Origin: Novosphingobium sediminis
GTDB taxonomy: Bacteria > Pseudomonadota > Alphaproteobacteria > Sphingomonadales > Sphingomonadaceae
Length of the DNA: 38,882 bases
Direction: 5' to 3'
Assembly (NCBI RefSeq): GCF_007991615.1
Contig: NZ_BJYR01000033.1
Span: 1-38,882, forward strand
Shown here: one piece after another, positions 6,191 to 13,982 of the stretch
How the letters are laid out: each line of letters opens with the position of its first letter
Position numbering within the stretch: the first letter of the stretch is position 1
Translations under genes and position numbers: made by a program
Notes under the pieces: model-generated
The model's input: only the letters and a program-made list of their open reading frames with translations
The model's database searches: none
What the model was told of the DNA's origin: nothing

Positions 6191-8579
6191 GGACATCCGT
6201 TTCAGCAAGAAAGCCGTCACGCTGACGCATGATTCCGCGCGCGGAAAAGTGAAGCGAAACGCGGGCAATTTCACTCGCGGATCGCAGCTGTTTCACCATC
6301 AGATTCTGATGACCTGGGCAGGGGTTCGCATCCCTCTTTACACTTGGGCCGGAACAACGGTCTGTCTGCTGTCCCTGCTCGTTGCGATCACCTTCAAAGA
6401 CCACGAGGTGACCCTTGTTCTGATGCGGGTCCTTGCGGAGTTCTGGAACTGGGTCGGACTGAACCCCATGAAGTCCGTCAACCTGACCCTCCCATCGGGC
6501 GATATGGTGCAGGGCCGGATGCATATGGTGCCCTTTCATCCCGCCGTCATGGCGGCGTGGGGCAAGGCCATTCAGGTGACTGTCTCGGCCATGCTTGGTT
6601 CGGTCTTCATTTGCGTCCCGCTGACGATCTGGTTCTTTGAATATTCGAGGCGCCGCGGGTCAGAAATTCTGACCGAACGTCATGAGCGCGGTGCGGTCAA
6701 GGTTGAGCGTGATGTGCTCGTTGCGGCGATCAAACATTACAATTGGAACGAGCACCAAAAGGAATGTCTTGCCCGCATGCCAGCGGAGGACCCTGACGCG
6801 GTTCTCAAGGAGGACCTCAAGAGCCGCACGAGGCGCGGGCTGCATCAGCCCTATAGGCTCGCTGGTGTCCCTTTCCCTTGGCGCCTTGAACAGAGCCACG
6901 CGATGTTCATCGGCACCACCGGTGCAGGCAAGACAACCGAGCTCAAGAAGATCGTCACACAGGCGAGGGCGCGGGGCCACCGCTGTGTCATCTTCGACCT
7001 CACCGGGACCTTCGTCGAGAGCTTCTACGACGAGACCACCGACTTCATTCTCAACCCGATGGATCAGCGTTGCCAGCCCTGGTCGATCTTCAACGATTGC
7101 GACAACTATGCCGAGTTCATGAGCGCCGCTAGCGCACTGGTCCCGAGCGGCCGCAATGCGGACGATGATTTCTGGCAGAAGTCGGCCCGCACAATCTTTG
7201 TCGAAATGTGCATGAAGATGATCAGGCTCGGCATCCGCTCGAACGGCGGCCTTGCCTACTTTCTGATGCACGCCGACCTCAAGACGATCAGCCGCTATCT
7301 CGAGGGAACGATCGCAGCTCCGTTGATGTCGCCATCAGCCGCAAAGATGGCTGAAGCGATCCGGGCAACCTTCAATGCGAACGCCAACGTATTCCGCTTC
7401 TTGCCCGAGCCACGCAATGGTCAACCGGGCTTCTCGATCAACAAGTGGATGACCGAGGATGTGAAGGAAGGGTCGATCCTTTTCATCACCTCGACCCACC
7501 CTGACCTTGTCCTCAATCGGCCTTTGCTGACCCTGTGGATGGACATTGCCGTCAACGCTCTGTTTCGCATGGGCCGGACCCGCAATCTGCGCACGTGGTT
7601 TCTCATCGATGAGGTCCATGCGCTCCATCGCCTGCCCGCCATCGAGAATGGTCTTCAGACTGCCAGAGGGGTCGGCGGTGCCTTTATTCTGGGAATGCAT
7701 TCCTTCGGTGCATTGCAGGACACTTACGGAGAGAATGGCGCGACGCATCTCACCTCTCTCGCTGGCACCAAACTGATCCTCAAACTGGCCGATCCGGCGA
7801 CGGCCCAACGCTGCTCGGAATTCATTGGCCGGCGCGAAGTCAGGCAGATGGATGAGGCCTATTCCTATGGGTACAACAGCAACCGGGACGCTTCGACGAT
7901 CACACCGCGCACTCAGGTGGCCGAACTCGTCTTCCCTGACGACATTTCCAACCTTCCATCGATGCACGGCTTTGTGAAGTTCCCGGACGGATTTCCGGCA
8001 GCCCGGATCGAGCTCAGCTGGAAGGACTACAAAGCGCGCGCGCCAGGCTTCGTGCGTGTCACGGACATGCGTGCGGCAGACTATGTTCCAACGCCCGAGG
8101 AAGCCGCAGAGATGCTGATGAGGGCAGGTGATGAGAGCGGTCCGGACAAGCAGCCGCAGCGGTTTGAAAAGCCCATCGATGCGGAGCGCACCGATGCCGA
8201 GCAGGAAGCGGAAAGGTTACGCGAAGAGATCGAGCGCTCGGTCGAGCGAACCGTCGAAGAAGCTGAACGGGTTCTGCGCGAACAACGCAAGGAGGAAGAG
8301 AGCGGTGGGCCACCGGCGCGCGAGCGCGACCCCCACAGCGCCTTCAAGTTCAGCAAGTCTGGCGAGAAGGACAGACGCGAGAAGCAGCAATTCGCTTTGA
8401 AAGATGTCGCAGAGCGCTCTGGTCGGGCGCAGAATCGCACCGATCAGCAGCGCGACAAGGATGCGCGGGACGCGGGCCAGGAGAGCGAGGTCCAGCGTGA
8501 AACGATCCACGGCTTCGGGGCCGAGGACAAGCGCCGCGCAGAGCCTTCGATTGATGACGATCAGGAGCCGGAACGATGA
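6183..8579 (+). CDS. traD: Type IV coupling protein TraD (TraD/TrwB family ATPase)
   Basis: The product is 798 residues and couples the relaxase-DNA complex to the type IV secretion channel at the inner membrane. Two hydrophobic segments lie near the N-terminus (about residues 43-70 and 125-155). The Walker A motif GTTGAGKTT has Lys250, and the Walker B FLIDEVHAL has Asp476-Glu477. Residues beyond about 660 are highly charged and helical (repeated Glu/Arg), a typical variable C-terminal tail for relaxase contact. The ATG at 6183 overlapping the previous gene by 8 bases is preferred to the in-frame start at 6114, which lies well inside that gene. The stop overlaps the next start as ATGA. The length fits the family. 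Confidence 0.93.
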   Translation: MREDIRFSKKAVTLTHDSARGKVKRNAGNFTRGSQLFHHQILMTWAGVRIPLYTWAGTTVCLLSLLVAITFKDHEVTLVLMRVLAEFWNWVGLNPMKSVNLTLPSGDMVQGRMHMVPFHPAVMAAWGKAIQVTVSAMLGSVFICVPLTIWFFEYSRRRGSEILTERHERGAVKVERDVLVAAIKHYNWNEHQKECLARMPAEDPDAVLKEDLKSRTRRGLHQPYRLAGVPFPWRLEQSHAMFIGTTGAGKTTELKKIVTQARARGHRCVIFDLTGTFVESFYDETTDFILNPMDQRCQPWSIFNDCDNYAEFMSAASALVPSGRNADDDFWQKSARTIFVEMCMKMIRLGIRSNGGLAYFLMHADLKTISRYLEGTIAAPLMSPSAAKMAEAIRATFNANANVFRFLPEPRNGQPGFSINKWMTEDVKEGSILFITSTHPDLVLNRPLLTLWMDIAVNALFRMGRTRNLRTWFLIDEVHALHRLPAIENGLQTARGVGGAFILGMHSFGALQDTYGENGATHLTSLAGTKLILKLADPATAQRCSEFIGRREVRQMDEAYSYGYNSNRDASTITPRTQVAELVFPDDISNLPSMHGFVKFPDGFPAARIELSWKDYKARAPGFVRVTDMRAADYVPTPEEAAEMLMRAGDESGPDKQPQRFEKPIDAERTDAEQEAERLREEIERSVERTVEEAERVLREQRKEEESGGPPARERDPHSAFKFSKSGEKDRREKQQFALKDVAERSGRAQNRTDQQRDKDARDAGQESEVQRETIHGFGAEDKRRAEPSIDDDQEPER

Positions 8580-8860
8580 CGGTTCACGCCACTGTCCGGA
8601 AGCCGCCACCAGCATCCTGTGTTGCCTTCGGCCTGCGACTACGCACGCTACGAGCGGCGCTTTCCAAGACGCAGGGCGAGTTCGCCTCGGATCTCGGAAT
8701 CGCGGTGAAGACGGCCAAGAATTATGAAGGCGGTCACAGGGATCCGCCTGCCAGTCTCGTCGCGCGTGTCTGCATCAAATTCGCCGTCGATCCAGCCTGG
8801 CTTCTGCTGGGCGATGCCGCTCGTCCGATGTTCCAGTCAACGTCTCGGGAAGGGGCCTGA
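8576..8860 (+). CDS. Small XRE-family helix-turn-helix protein inside the tra operon
   Basis: The product is 94 residues. Residues about 20-76 form an XRE helix-turn-helix: LRTLRAALSKTQGEFASDLG, then the recognition helix AVKTAKNYEGGHRDPPASL, then CIKFAVDPAWLLLG. The last segment is the LLxG ending typical of XRE repressor domains. It starts in an ATGA overlap with TraD and stops one base before the relaxase ATG, so TraD, this protein and TraI are almost certainly one translationally coupled unit. A regulator between the coupling protein and relaxase could adjust transfer gene expression; its operator is not visible. With no extra domain it is probably a DNA-binding dimer. Confidence 0.85.
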   Translation: MTVHATVRKPPPASCVAFGLRLRTLRAALSKTQGEFASDLGIAVKTAKNYEGGHRDPPASLVARVCIKFAVDPAWLLLGDAARPMFQSTSREGA

Positions 8861-8861
8861 G

Positions 8862-11800
8862 ATGCTCTCGGTCGCATCAGTGGGTTCTGCCGGAGGCGCA
8901 GCCAACTATTTCGCTAAGGATGACTATTATGTTGGCGATGGCCCGGCTGAGCTCAGCGAGTGGGGCGGGAAGGGTGCCGAGGCTCTCGGGCTGAAGGGAC
9001 AGGTCTCAAAGGACGACTTCGAGAAGCTGCTCGATGGCAAGCTTCCCGACGGCAGCATCGTCAATGCCAATGCCAACCGCCGTGCCGGAATTGATCTGAC
9101 TTTCTCGATGCCGAAGTCGGCCAGTCTCATGATCCAGTTGGGCGGCGACAAGCGTGTGCTGGAGGCGCAGGCCAGTGCGGTCAAATCCGTCATGGCCTAT
9201 CTGGAAAAGCACTTCGCAGAAGCGCGGGACTATTCCCGGAATGGCAATGGCGAGCCGGTCAGGACCGGCAACCTCGTCTACGCGCTCTTCCAGCACGACA
9301 CGAGCCGCAAACTCGACCCGCAGAACCACACCCATGCCGTGATCGCGGCGATGACGCAGGACAAGGCGGGCAAGTGGAAGGCGCTCTGGAATGGTGAGAT
9401 CTGGAAGAACAATTCGGTCCTTGGCTCGATCTACAACGCGGCCCTGCGCAGCAACCTCGAGAAGCTCGGATACCAGACAGAGATCACCGGCAAGCACGGA
9501 CAGTTCGAGATCAAGGGCGTGCCGCGCGACGTCATCGATGCGTTCAGCCAAAGACGCCAGGACATTCTGGCAACCGCGGAGAGGTTGGGTCGCAGCCCGT
9601 CCGAAACCGAAGCGATGCGCGAGATCACCAAGCGGACCCGCGATCCCAAGCTGAATCCTGACGACAAGCAGGCGCTCAAGGCTGAGTGGGTCCGGCGGGC
9701 CGAAGGGCTGGACTTTGACGCCAAGGCGCTGGCCGCAGAGGCGCGGGCGCGCTCCGAGCTATCGGCCGAAGCCAAGCTCGGCACCGCCGAGCGCGTGCGT
9801 GAGGCGATCAAGGACATTCGCGATACGGCCCGCATCTATACGCGTCCGGCTGACGAACTCACGACCAACGGTTTGGCGCGGACCCTGCTGACCCCGACGC
9901 AGCTGCGCACCGAGATGGCGACAGCATCTGCCATCCGCATGATCGGCGAGCGAGAAACCTCTTGGACGCGGGCTGAGCTCGTCAAGACCGCGCTCGACCT
10001 TGGTCTCAGGGGCGTAACCGCGGAAGGCGTTGAGGACCGCATGCAGCGGCTGCTGGAGGGCGGCCAGGTGCTGGCTGGCAAGAGCACCCGGATCGATGGC
10101 GTGCCTGACCGTTTTACGACGCCCGAACACCGGCTGATCGAGCGCTCGACACTCGACAACGTGGCGCGCGGGCAGGGGGCCAGTCCGGGCATGCTTGCGA
10201 TGGGAGAGGCCCCGTCACGCCTGCGAGAGGCTGCCGGCGAACGGGATCTCAATGCCGAGCAGATTGCAGCAGGCACCCTCGCGCTTGGCAGCGATGACCG
10301 CACGGTGGTGATCCAGGGGGTCGCAGGCGCTGGCAAGACGACCCTTATTTCCGCGATAGCCAGCGTCGCCTACCAAGAGGGCAGGGAGGTCATCGGCCTT
10401 GCCTTTGCCAACAAGATGGTGAGCGACCTCAGGAACGAAACCCAGCTTCGCGGCCGAGACGGACAATTGCTGCAAGCGGGGATCGCAGCGCAGACGGTCT
10501 CCTCGTTCATCAATCAGCACTTGCGCGGCGCGCTCCACGGGTCGGGGCCGCAGTTCGAGGCATCACGCAAGCTGGTTGCAGGCAAGGTCCTCCTTCTTGA
10601 TGAAGCCTCGCTCGTTGCCAACAAGCCGATGAACGACCTTCTGACCATCGCCAACCGGCTTGGCGCCGAGAAGGTCATCATGGTGGGTGACAAGGCGCAG
10701 CTCCTCTCGATCGAGGCGGGCAAGGCGTTTGCGCTCATCCAGGCCGACAATCCGGCCATGGCCCGGCTCGAAACCTCCTTGCGCCAACGTACGCCCCATA
10801 TGCAGGAAGCCGCCGGCCTTGCGAGGGCTGGCCAGTTCAGGGAGAGCTTTGCCTCGCTCGGCGAGCGTGTGGTCGAAGCGGGCCAGGATCACCTTCGGGT
10901 GACGGCACAGACCTGGCTGGCACTGGGGCAAGAGGATAGGGCACGTACGGCGATCTACTCTGCAGGGCGCGATGCGCGCGGCGCGCTCAACCAGATGGTG
11001 CAGGAGGGCCTCAAAGCCGAAGGCGTGCTGAAGGGCGAGGGTCTGCAGCTGACGACGCTGCTACCGGCACACGCCACACGCGAAGAGCTGCGCTACGCCA
11101 GCACCTACGACAAGGGCCAAATTCTTGAGGTCATGCGTGCCAACGCTCCGGGGGGGCTGGCGCGCGGGCGTTATGTCGTTGAAGGCACCGATGGTCGGGG
11201 GAGGGTGGTGCTGCGCGATGCACAGGGCAAGCTGAAGCGCTTTGACCCTTCCACCATCGACCCGGCTGACAAGCGCGATGCCCTGCGACTTTCAGAGAAG
11301 CATCGGGAGACGATCTACGAGGGTGACAAGGTCCGCTGGAACGAAAAGGACACCGCTCGCGGCCTGATGAAGTCCGAGGAAGCTCGTGTTCTGGCGATCC
11401 GGGACGGGGTCGTGACGGTCGAGAACCGCCAGGGCGACACTATCGAGCTCAAGCAGAACGACCGGATGCTCGAGCGCATGGGTCTCGCCTATGCGCTGAA
11501 CATGCATCAGGCGCAGGGCGATACCCGCGACATGGCGATCGGCGAGATGCACTCGGCCGCCCGCAACCTTTCGAATCAGCGCCTTGCACTTGTGATGATG
11601 ACCCGCGTGCGTGACGACATCACGATCGTCACCAACGACAAGGACCGTCTGCTCAGTCAGATCGAGCGCAACCCCGGCGACAAGACCAGCGCGCTTGAGA
11701 CCCTTGGCGAAAAGCAGGTCGATGAAGGCAAGGGGAAGCGCACGTCCGCTGAATTCAGTCCGAAGATCCCTGAACACCTGCGCAACGGTGGCGACACCCT

Positions 11801-11888
11801 CTCGCCGCTTCCCAATGTGGCAAGGGACAGCCTGCGGTCAGTACCGCAGATCGACCTGCCCGAACGCAGCATCGAACGCAGCCGATAG
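8862..11888 (+). CDS. traI: MOBF conjugative relaxase/helicase TraI (TrwC-like)
   Basis: The product is 1008 residues. The N-terminal relaxase domain (about 1-300) holds candidate catalytic tyrosines Tyr16, Tyr22 and Tyr23 in NYFAKDDYY. The metal-binding histidine triad is His145, His156 and His158 (HDTSRKLDPQNHTH), the MOBF pattern. The RecD-like helicase domain has Walker A GVAGAGKTT (Lys492) and Walker B LLLDEAS (Asp580-Glu581), with later motifs to about residue 930 including NMHQAQGDT. The protein nicks oriT, stays bound to the 5' end and unwinds the strand for transfer. The ATG at 8862 gives the canonical MLSV start; a start at 8724 would read through most of the preceding gene. An AGGGG site lies upstream. 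Confidence 0.95.
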   Translation: MLSVASVGSAGGAANYFAKDDYYVGDGPAELSEWGGKGAEALGLKGQVSKDDFEKLLDGKLPDGSIVNANANRRAGIDLTFSMPKSASLMIQLGGDKRVLEAQASAVKSVMAYLEKHFAEARDYSRNGNGEPVRTGNLVYALFQHDTSRKLDPQNHTHAVIAAMTQDKAGKWKALWNGEIWKNNSVLGSIYNAALRSNLEKLGYQTEITGKHGQFEIKGVPRDVIDAFSQRRQDILATAERLGRSPSETEAMREITKRTRDPKLNPDDKQALKAEWVRRAEGLDFDAKALAAEARARSELSAEAKLGTAERVREAIKDIRDTARIYTRPADELTTNGLARTLLTPTQLRTEMATASAIRMIGERETSWTRAELVKTALDLGLRGVTAEGVEDRMQRLLEGGQVLAGKSTRIDGVPDRFTTPEHRLIERSTLDNVARGQGASPGMLAMGEAPSRLREAAGERDLNAEQIAAGTLALGSDDRTVVIQGVAGAGKTTLISAIASVAYQEGREVIGLAFANKMVSDLRNETQLRGRDGQLLQAGIAAQTVSSFINQHLRGALHGSGPQFEASRKLVAGKVLLLDEASLVANKPMNDLLTIANRLGAEKVIMVGDKAQLLSIEAGKAFALIQADNPAMARLETSLRQRTPHMQEAAGLARAGQFRESFASLGERVVEAGQDHLRVTAQTWLALGQEDRARTAIYSAGRDARGALNQMVQEGLKAEGVLKGEGLQLTTLLPAHATREELRYASTYDKGQILEVMRANAPGGLARGRYVVEGTDGRGRVVLRDAQGKLKRFDPSTIDPADKRDALRLSEKHRETIYEGDKVRWNEKDTARGLMKSEEARVLAIRDGVVTVENRQGDTIELKQNDRMLERMGLAYALNMHQAQGDTRDMAIGEMHSAARNLSNQRLALVMMTRVRDDITIVTNDKDRLLSQIERNPGDKTSALETLGEKQVDEGKGKRTSAEFSPKIPEHLRNGGDTLSPLPNVARDSLRSVPQIDLPERSIERSR

Positions 11889-11898
11889 GAGAAAGGCC

Positions 11899-12234
11899 AT
11901 GCCACCACGCGATCCAGCGATGTCCGGTGCGGAACCAGGTTCCGGCAATGCGCCAATGGTTCTCACGCCTCATCCGATAGCGGACGGGTTCATGACGGCG
12001 ACAGGGGTTGGTGCTGCAGGCGCCGCCGAGCCGATTGCGGTCCAGCCTGGCCCTTTCCCGGGACCGGAATGGGTGGCGCTCGGTTTGGCCATTCTGGCCT
12101 CGGTGGTGGCGGGTTCTCTGCTCGCCGCATGCGCAACAGCCTTCCGGAGACTAGCGCAACTGCGCCCTTCACGGCTCAGGACTCGCCATTCGGTGATTGC
12201 CCGATCCGCCGATGCCCGGAGGCAATCGGCATGA
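11899..12234 (+). CDS. Hypothetical single-pass membrane protein, 111 aa
   Basis: Not recognised. Residues 1-50 are rich in proline, glycine and alanine. One hydrophobic segment (about 57-80, EWVALGLAILASVVAGSLLA) looks like a transmembrane helix and is followed by a strongly basic tail (RRLAQLRPSRLRTRH), consistent with the tail in the cytoplasm. It starts 10 bases after the relaxase stop; GGAGAAAGG precedes the ATG, so it is probably co-transcribed with the transfer genes. Low-complexity composition makes it less certain than its neighbours; the membrane helix and ribosome site are the main support. Confidence 0.55.
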   Translation: MPPRDPAMSGAEPGSGNAPMVLTPHPIADGFMTATGVGAAGAAEPIAVQPGPFPGPEWVALGLAILASVVAGSLLAACATAFRRLAQLRPSRLRTRHSVIARSADARRQSA

Positions 12235-12288
12235 TCCTGCGTAACCAATCTTCCAGACCGTCAATCACCACCTCAAGGAGAGCATGAA

Positions 12289-12498
12289 ATGGCATTCGAT
12301 TACGAAGATGCAGGAACCTTCGGCAGCGAGCGCGAGGCAAAGGACTGGGCGCAGCGCAATAGAATTGATCTGCGCGATCTCCACATCCGCAATGCCGGCG
12401 GTCAGCGGGTCGAGGTGGGTATTCGCAAGAGCGCCTACGACCAGCGCGAAGACTATGACAACCGTTACGGGCAGAGGCAGGACGGCTTCTGGCGGTAA
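12289..12498 (+). CDS. Hypothetical small charged protein, 69 aa
   Basis: Not recognised. It is a hydrophilic protein with many charged and polar residues (MAFDYEDAGTFGSEREAKDW) and a C-terminus rich in Arg, Gln, Tyr and Asp. AAGGAG (12275-12280) lies 8 bases before the ATG. An overlapping ATG five bases earlier is in another frame with poor composition. It lies about 55 bases after the 111-residue gene and could be the last gene of the transfer operon. No membrane segment or signal peptide is present. Confidence 0.6.
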   Translation: MAFDYEDAGTFGSEREAKDWAQRNRIDLRDLHIRNAGGQRVEVGIRKSAYDQREDYDNRYGQRQDGFWR

Positions 12499-12629
12499 AG
12501 TCCGCTGTGGTGTGGCAGGCTGAGCCCTGTGAGCCATCGGATCAATTGCGGAGCGATATGATCCCCGAACAGATCCGAAATCCGATCCTTTGGCTCAATC
12601 CGTGATCCATTAGCGGACAGACTCGGGGT

Positions 12630-12670
12630 TTGGAAACCACTCACAGTGAAAATGATACATATATGATTGT
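12630..12670 (+). promoter_or_regulatory. AT-rich candidate promoter/operator before the XRE gene
   Basis: TTGGAA (12630-12635) is a possible -35. The AT-rich stretch around 12651-12670 contains ATGAT twice, 11 bases apart (12652 and 12663), flanking the palindrome CATATATG (12658-12665). Direct repeats one helical turn apart are typical of operators, and the XRE protein encoded next could bind here. The -10 is not clear. The rest of the 216-base spacer (12499-12714) holds no gene. Confidence 0.3.
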
Positions 12671-12714
12671 TGTTTTAGCGTCTGAATGGCTCATTATTGA
12701 GGCAGGAGGACGTT

Positions 12715-13647
12715 ATGAGCACCATCAACCCGGATAAATTGATCTTCCTGCGTAAGGAGGCTGGACTGACCGCCGAGGCGTTGGCCGATGCGGCTCACGT
12801 CGGGCGCGCTACCATCACCCGAATTGAAAACGGGAAAGCAGGCGCGACCCGGCCTGAAACAGCTAAGCGACTGGCGAACACCTTGAAATGCCAGCCTGCG
12901 GACCTTTTCACGCCTCCCGAGCCTGATCAGGCGCGTAGCCTGTTCAATGACCGTGTGCCCCTTGACCTCAGCATCTCGAGCGCGGCGCAGAATGCGTTGG
13001 AGCTTGTCGCCATGCGCTATAACGAGACCCGCGAAACGATCCTCGAACTGGCGCCTCTGCTGTTCGACCTTGTCGCGCGGGAAAGCTTGCTCGAACGTAG
13101 CAATCGGCTCGCAGAACTCAGCGCCCGGCGTGACGCCGTTGGTGAAATGGGTTGTCATTTTTCGCACCTTGGCGGCAGGTTCCTGCACGACTGGCAGGCG
13201 GAAGAAGTGGAGGTTCAAGAGGAGACCTCGATCAGAAAGCGGGATCTTCGCGCCTCGTATGTGCTCGAGAGCGCCAAGATCGAGGATGCCTTCGTCCCGC
13301 TGGATTATGACGAGGAATGCGACAATCCCTTCGTCGACCATCTCAAGCGGCGCATTGAGGAGGTACGTCAGGATGGCGACGACGCACCTGCGCTAGACGT
13401 TTGGCCGGTATGGCGCAGCCCGAGCTACGACGTTGGAAGTGCGGAGGCATTGACGATAGCCCAAGGTGACGAGGAGCTGGCAAGAGCCATCCTGACCGGT
13501 GCCATCCAACTCGCTCATCTACCGAAGAACCTGCGTGGTTCCGATGCCGCGGAGGCGAGGCTGACCTGGATGCGTCAGCAAAAAACCCAGCACGATGAGA
13601 AGCTCCAAGAGCTCCTCGGCGATCTCCTTATCGACGTAACCGGGTAG
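12715..13647 (+). CDS. XRE-family transcriptional regulator with large C-terminal domain
   Basis: The product is 310 residues. Residues about 6-62 form an XRE helix-turn-helix (KLIFLRKEAGLTAEALADAA, ATITRIENGKAGATR, KRLANTLKCQPADLF). The remaining ~245 residues are helical and acidic, with no motif I recognise; there is no HExxH, so it is not an ImmA-type protease. AGGAGG (12704-12709) is 5 bases before the ATG at 12715, a better start than the TTG at 12697. It overlaps the ribosome site of the next gene, forming a two-gene cassette that runs toward the restriction genes. It could be a controller protein for the neighbouring Res/Mod genes or regulate only itself; the sequence does not decide. 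Confidence 0.85.
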   Translation: MSTINPDKLIFLRKEAGLTAEALADAAHVGRATITRIENGKAGATRPETAKRLANTLKCQPADLFTPPEPDQARSLFNDRVPLDLSISSAAQNALELVAMRYNETRETILELAPLLFDLVARESLLERSNRLAELSARRDAVGEMGCHFSHLGGRFLHDWQAEEVEVQEETSIRKRDLRASYVLESAKIEDAFVPLDYDEECDNPFVDHLKRRIEEVRQDGDDAPALDVWPVWRSPSYDVGSAEALTIAQGDEELARAILTGAIQLAHLPKNLRGSDAAEARLTWMRQQKTQHDEKLQELLGDLLIDVTG

Positions 13648-13656
13648 GAGAGCCCC

Positions 13657-13959
13657 ATGAATAGGAATCCATTTGGCGCGGGCTCTCTCATCGGTCGCGG
13701 CGCGGCTCAGCCGACCCGGCACGGCCAAAGGCGACAGGTTGATCGATGTGTCCCGCAGTTCATCATCGATGCGCTGATCGACTTCGGCGAGGAGCGGTTT
13801 CTCGGAGGCGAGTGCAGGTCATACAGCTTCACCAAAGCCACGTGGAAGAGGTACGCCAAATACATGGGGCCCGCGATCGCGGGGCATGAGCGGTTCCGGA
13901 ATGTCTACCTCGTCGTTGCAGAGGAAAATTCCATCGTCACCGTGGCCTGGCGACATTGA
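13657..13959 (+). CDS. Small conserved plasmid-type protein, 100 aa
   Basis: Residues about 30-100 resemble a family of small proteins I have seen on proteobacterial elements, with a pattern of helix (QFIIDALIDFGEER), a glycine turn, an aromatic strand (RSYSFTKATWKRYAKYMG) and a C-terminal paired strand (NVYLVVAEENSIVTVAWRH). They have a DUF4258-like layout; I recall no proven function. AGGAG (13646-13650) overlaps the XRE stop codon and is 6 bases before ATG, so the two are co-translated. It ends only 23 bases from the end of the convergent Res gene, with no terminator visible between. A toxin-like role with the XRE protein as partner is possible but unsupported. Confidence 0.7.
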   Translation: MNRNPFGAGSLIGRGAAQPTRHGQRRQVDRCVPQFIIDALIDFGEERFLGGECRSYSFTKATWKRYAKYMGPAIAGHERFRNVYLVVAEENSIVTVAWRH

Positions 13960-13982
13960 GACCGATTCTCATATGCGCCAAC

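Noticed and set aside
12715..13647. ImmA/IrrE-type protease regulator
   Set aside because: The XRE protein has no HExxH motif in its C-terminal domain.
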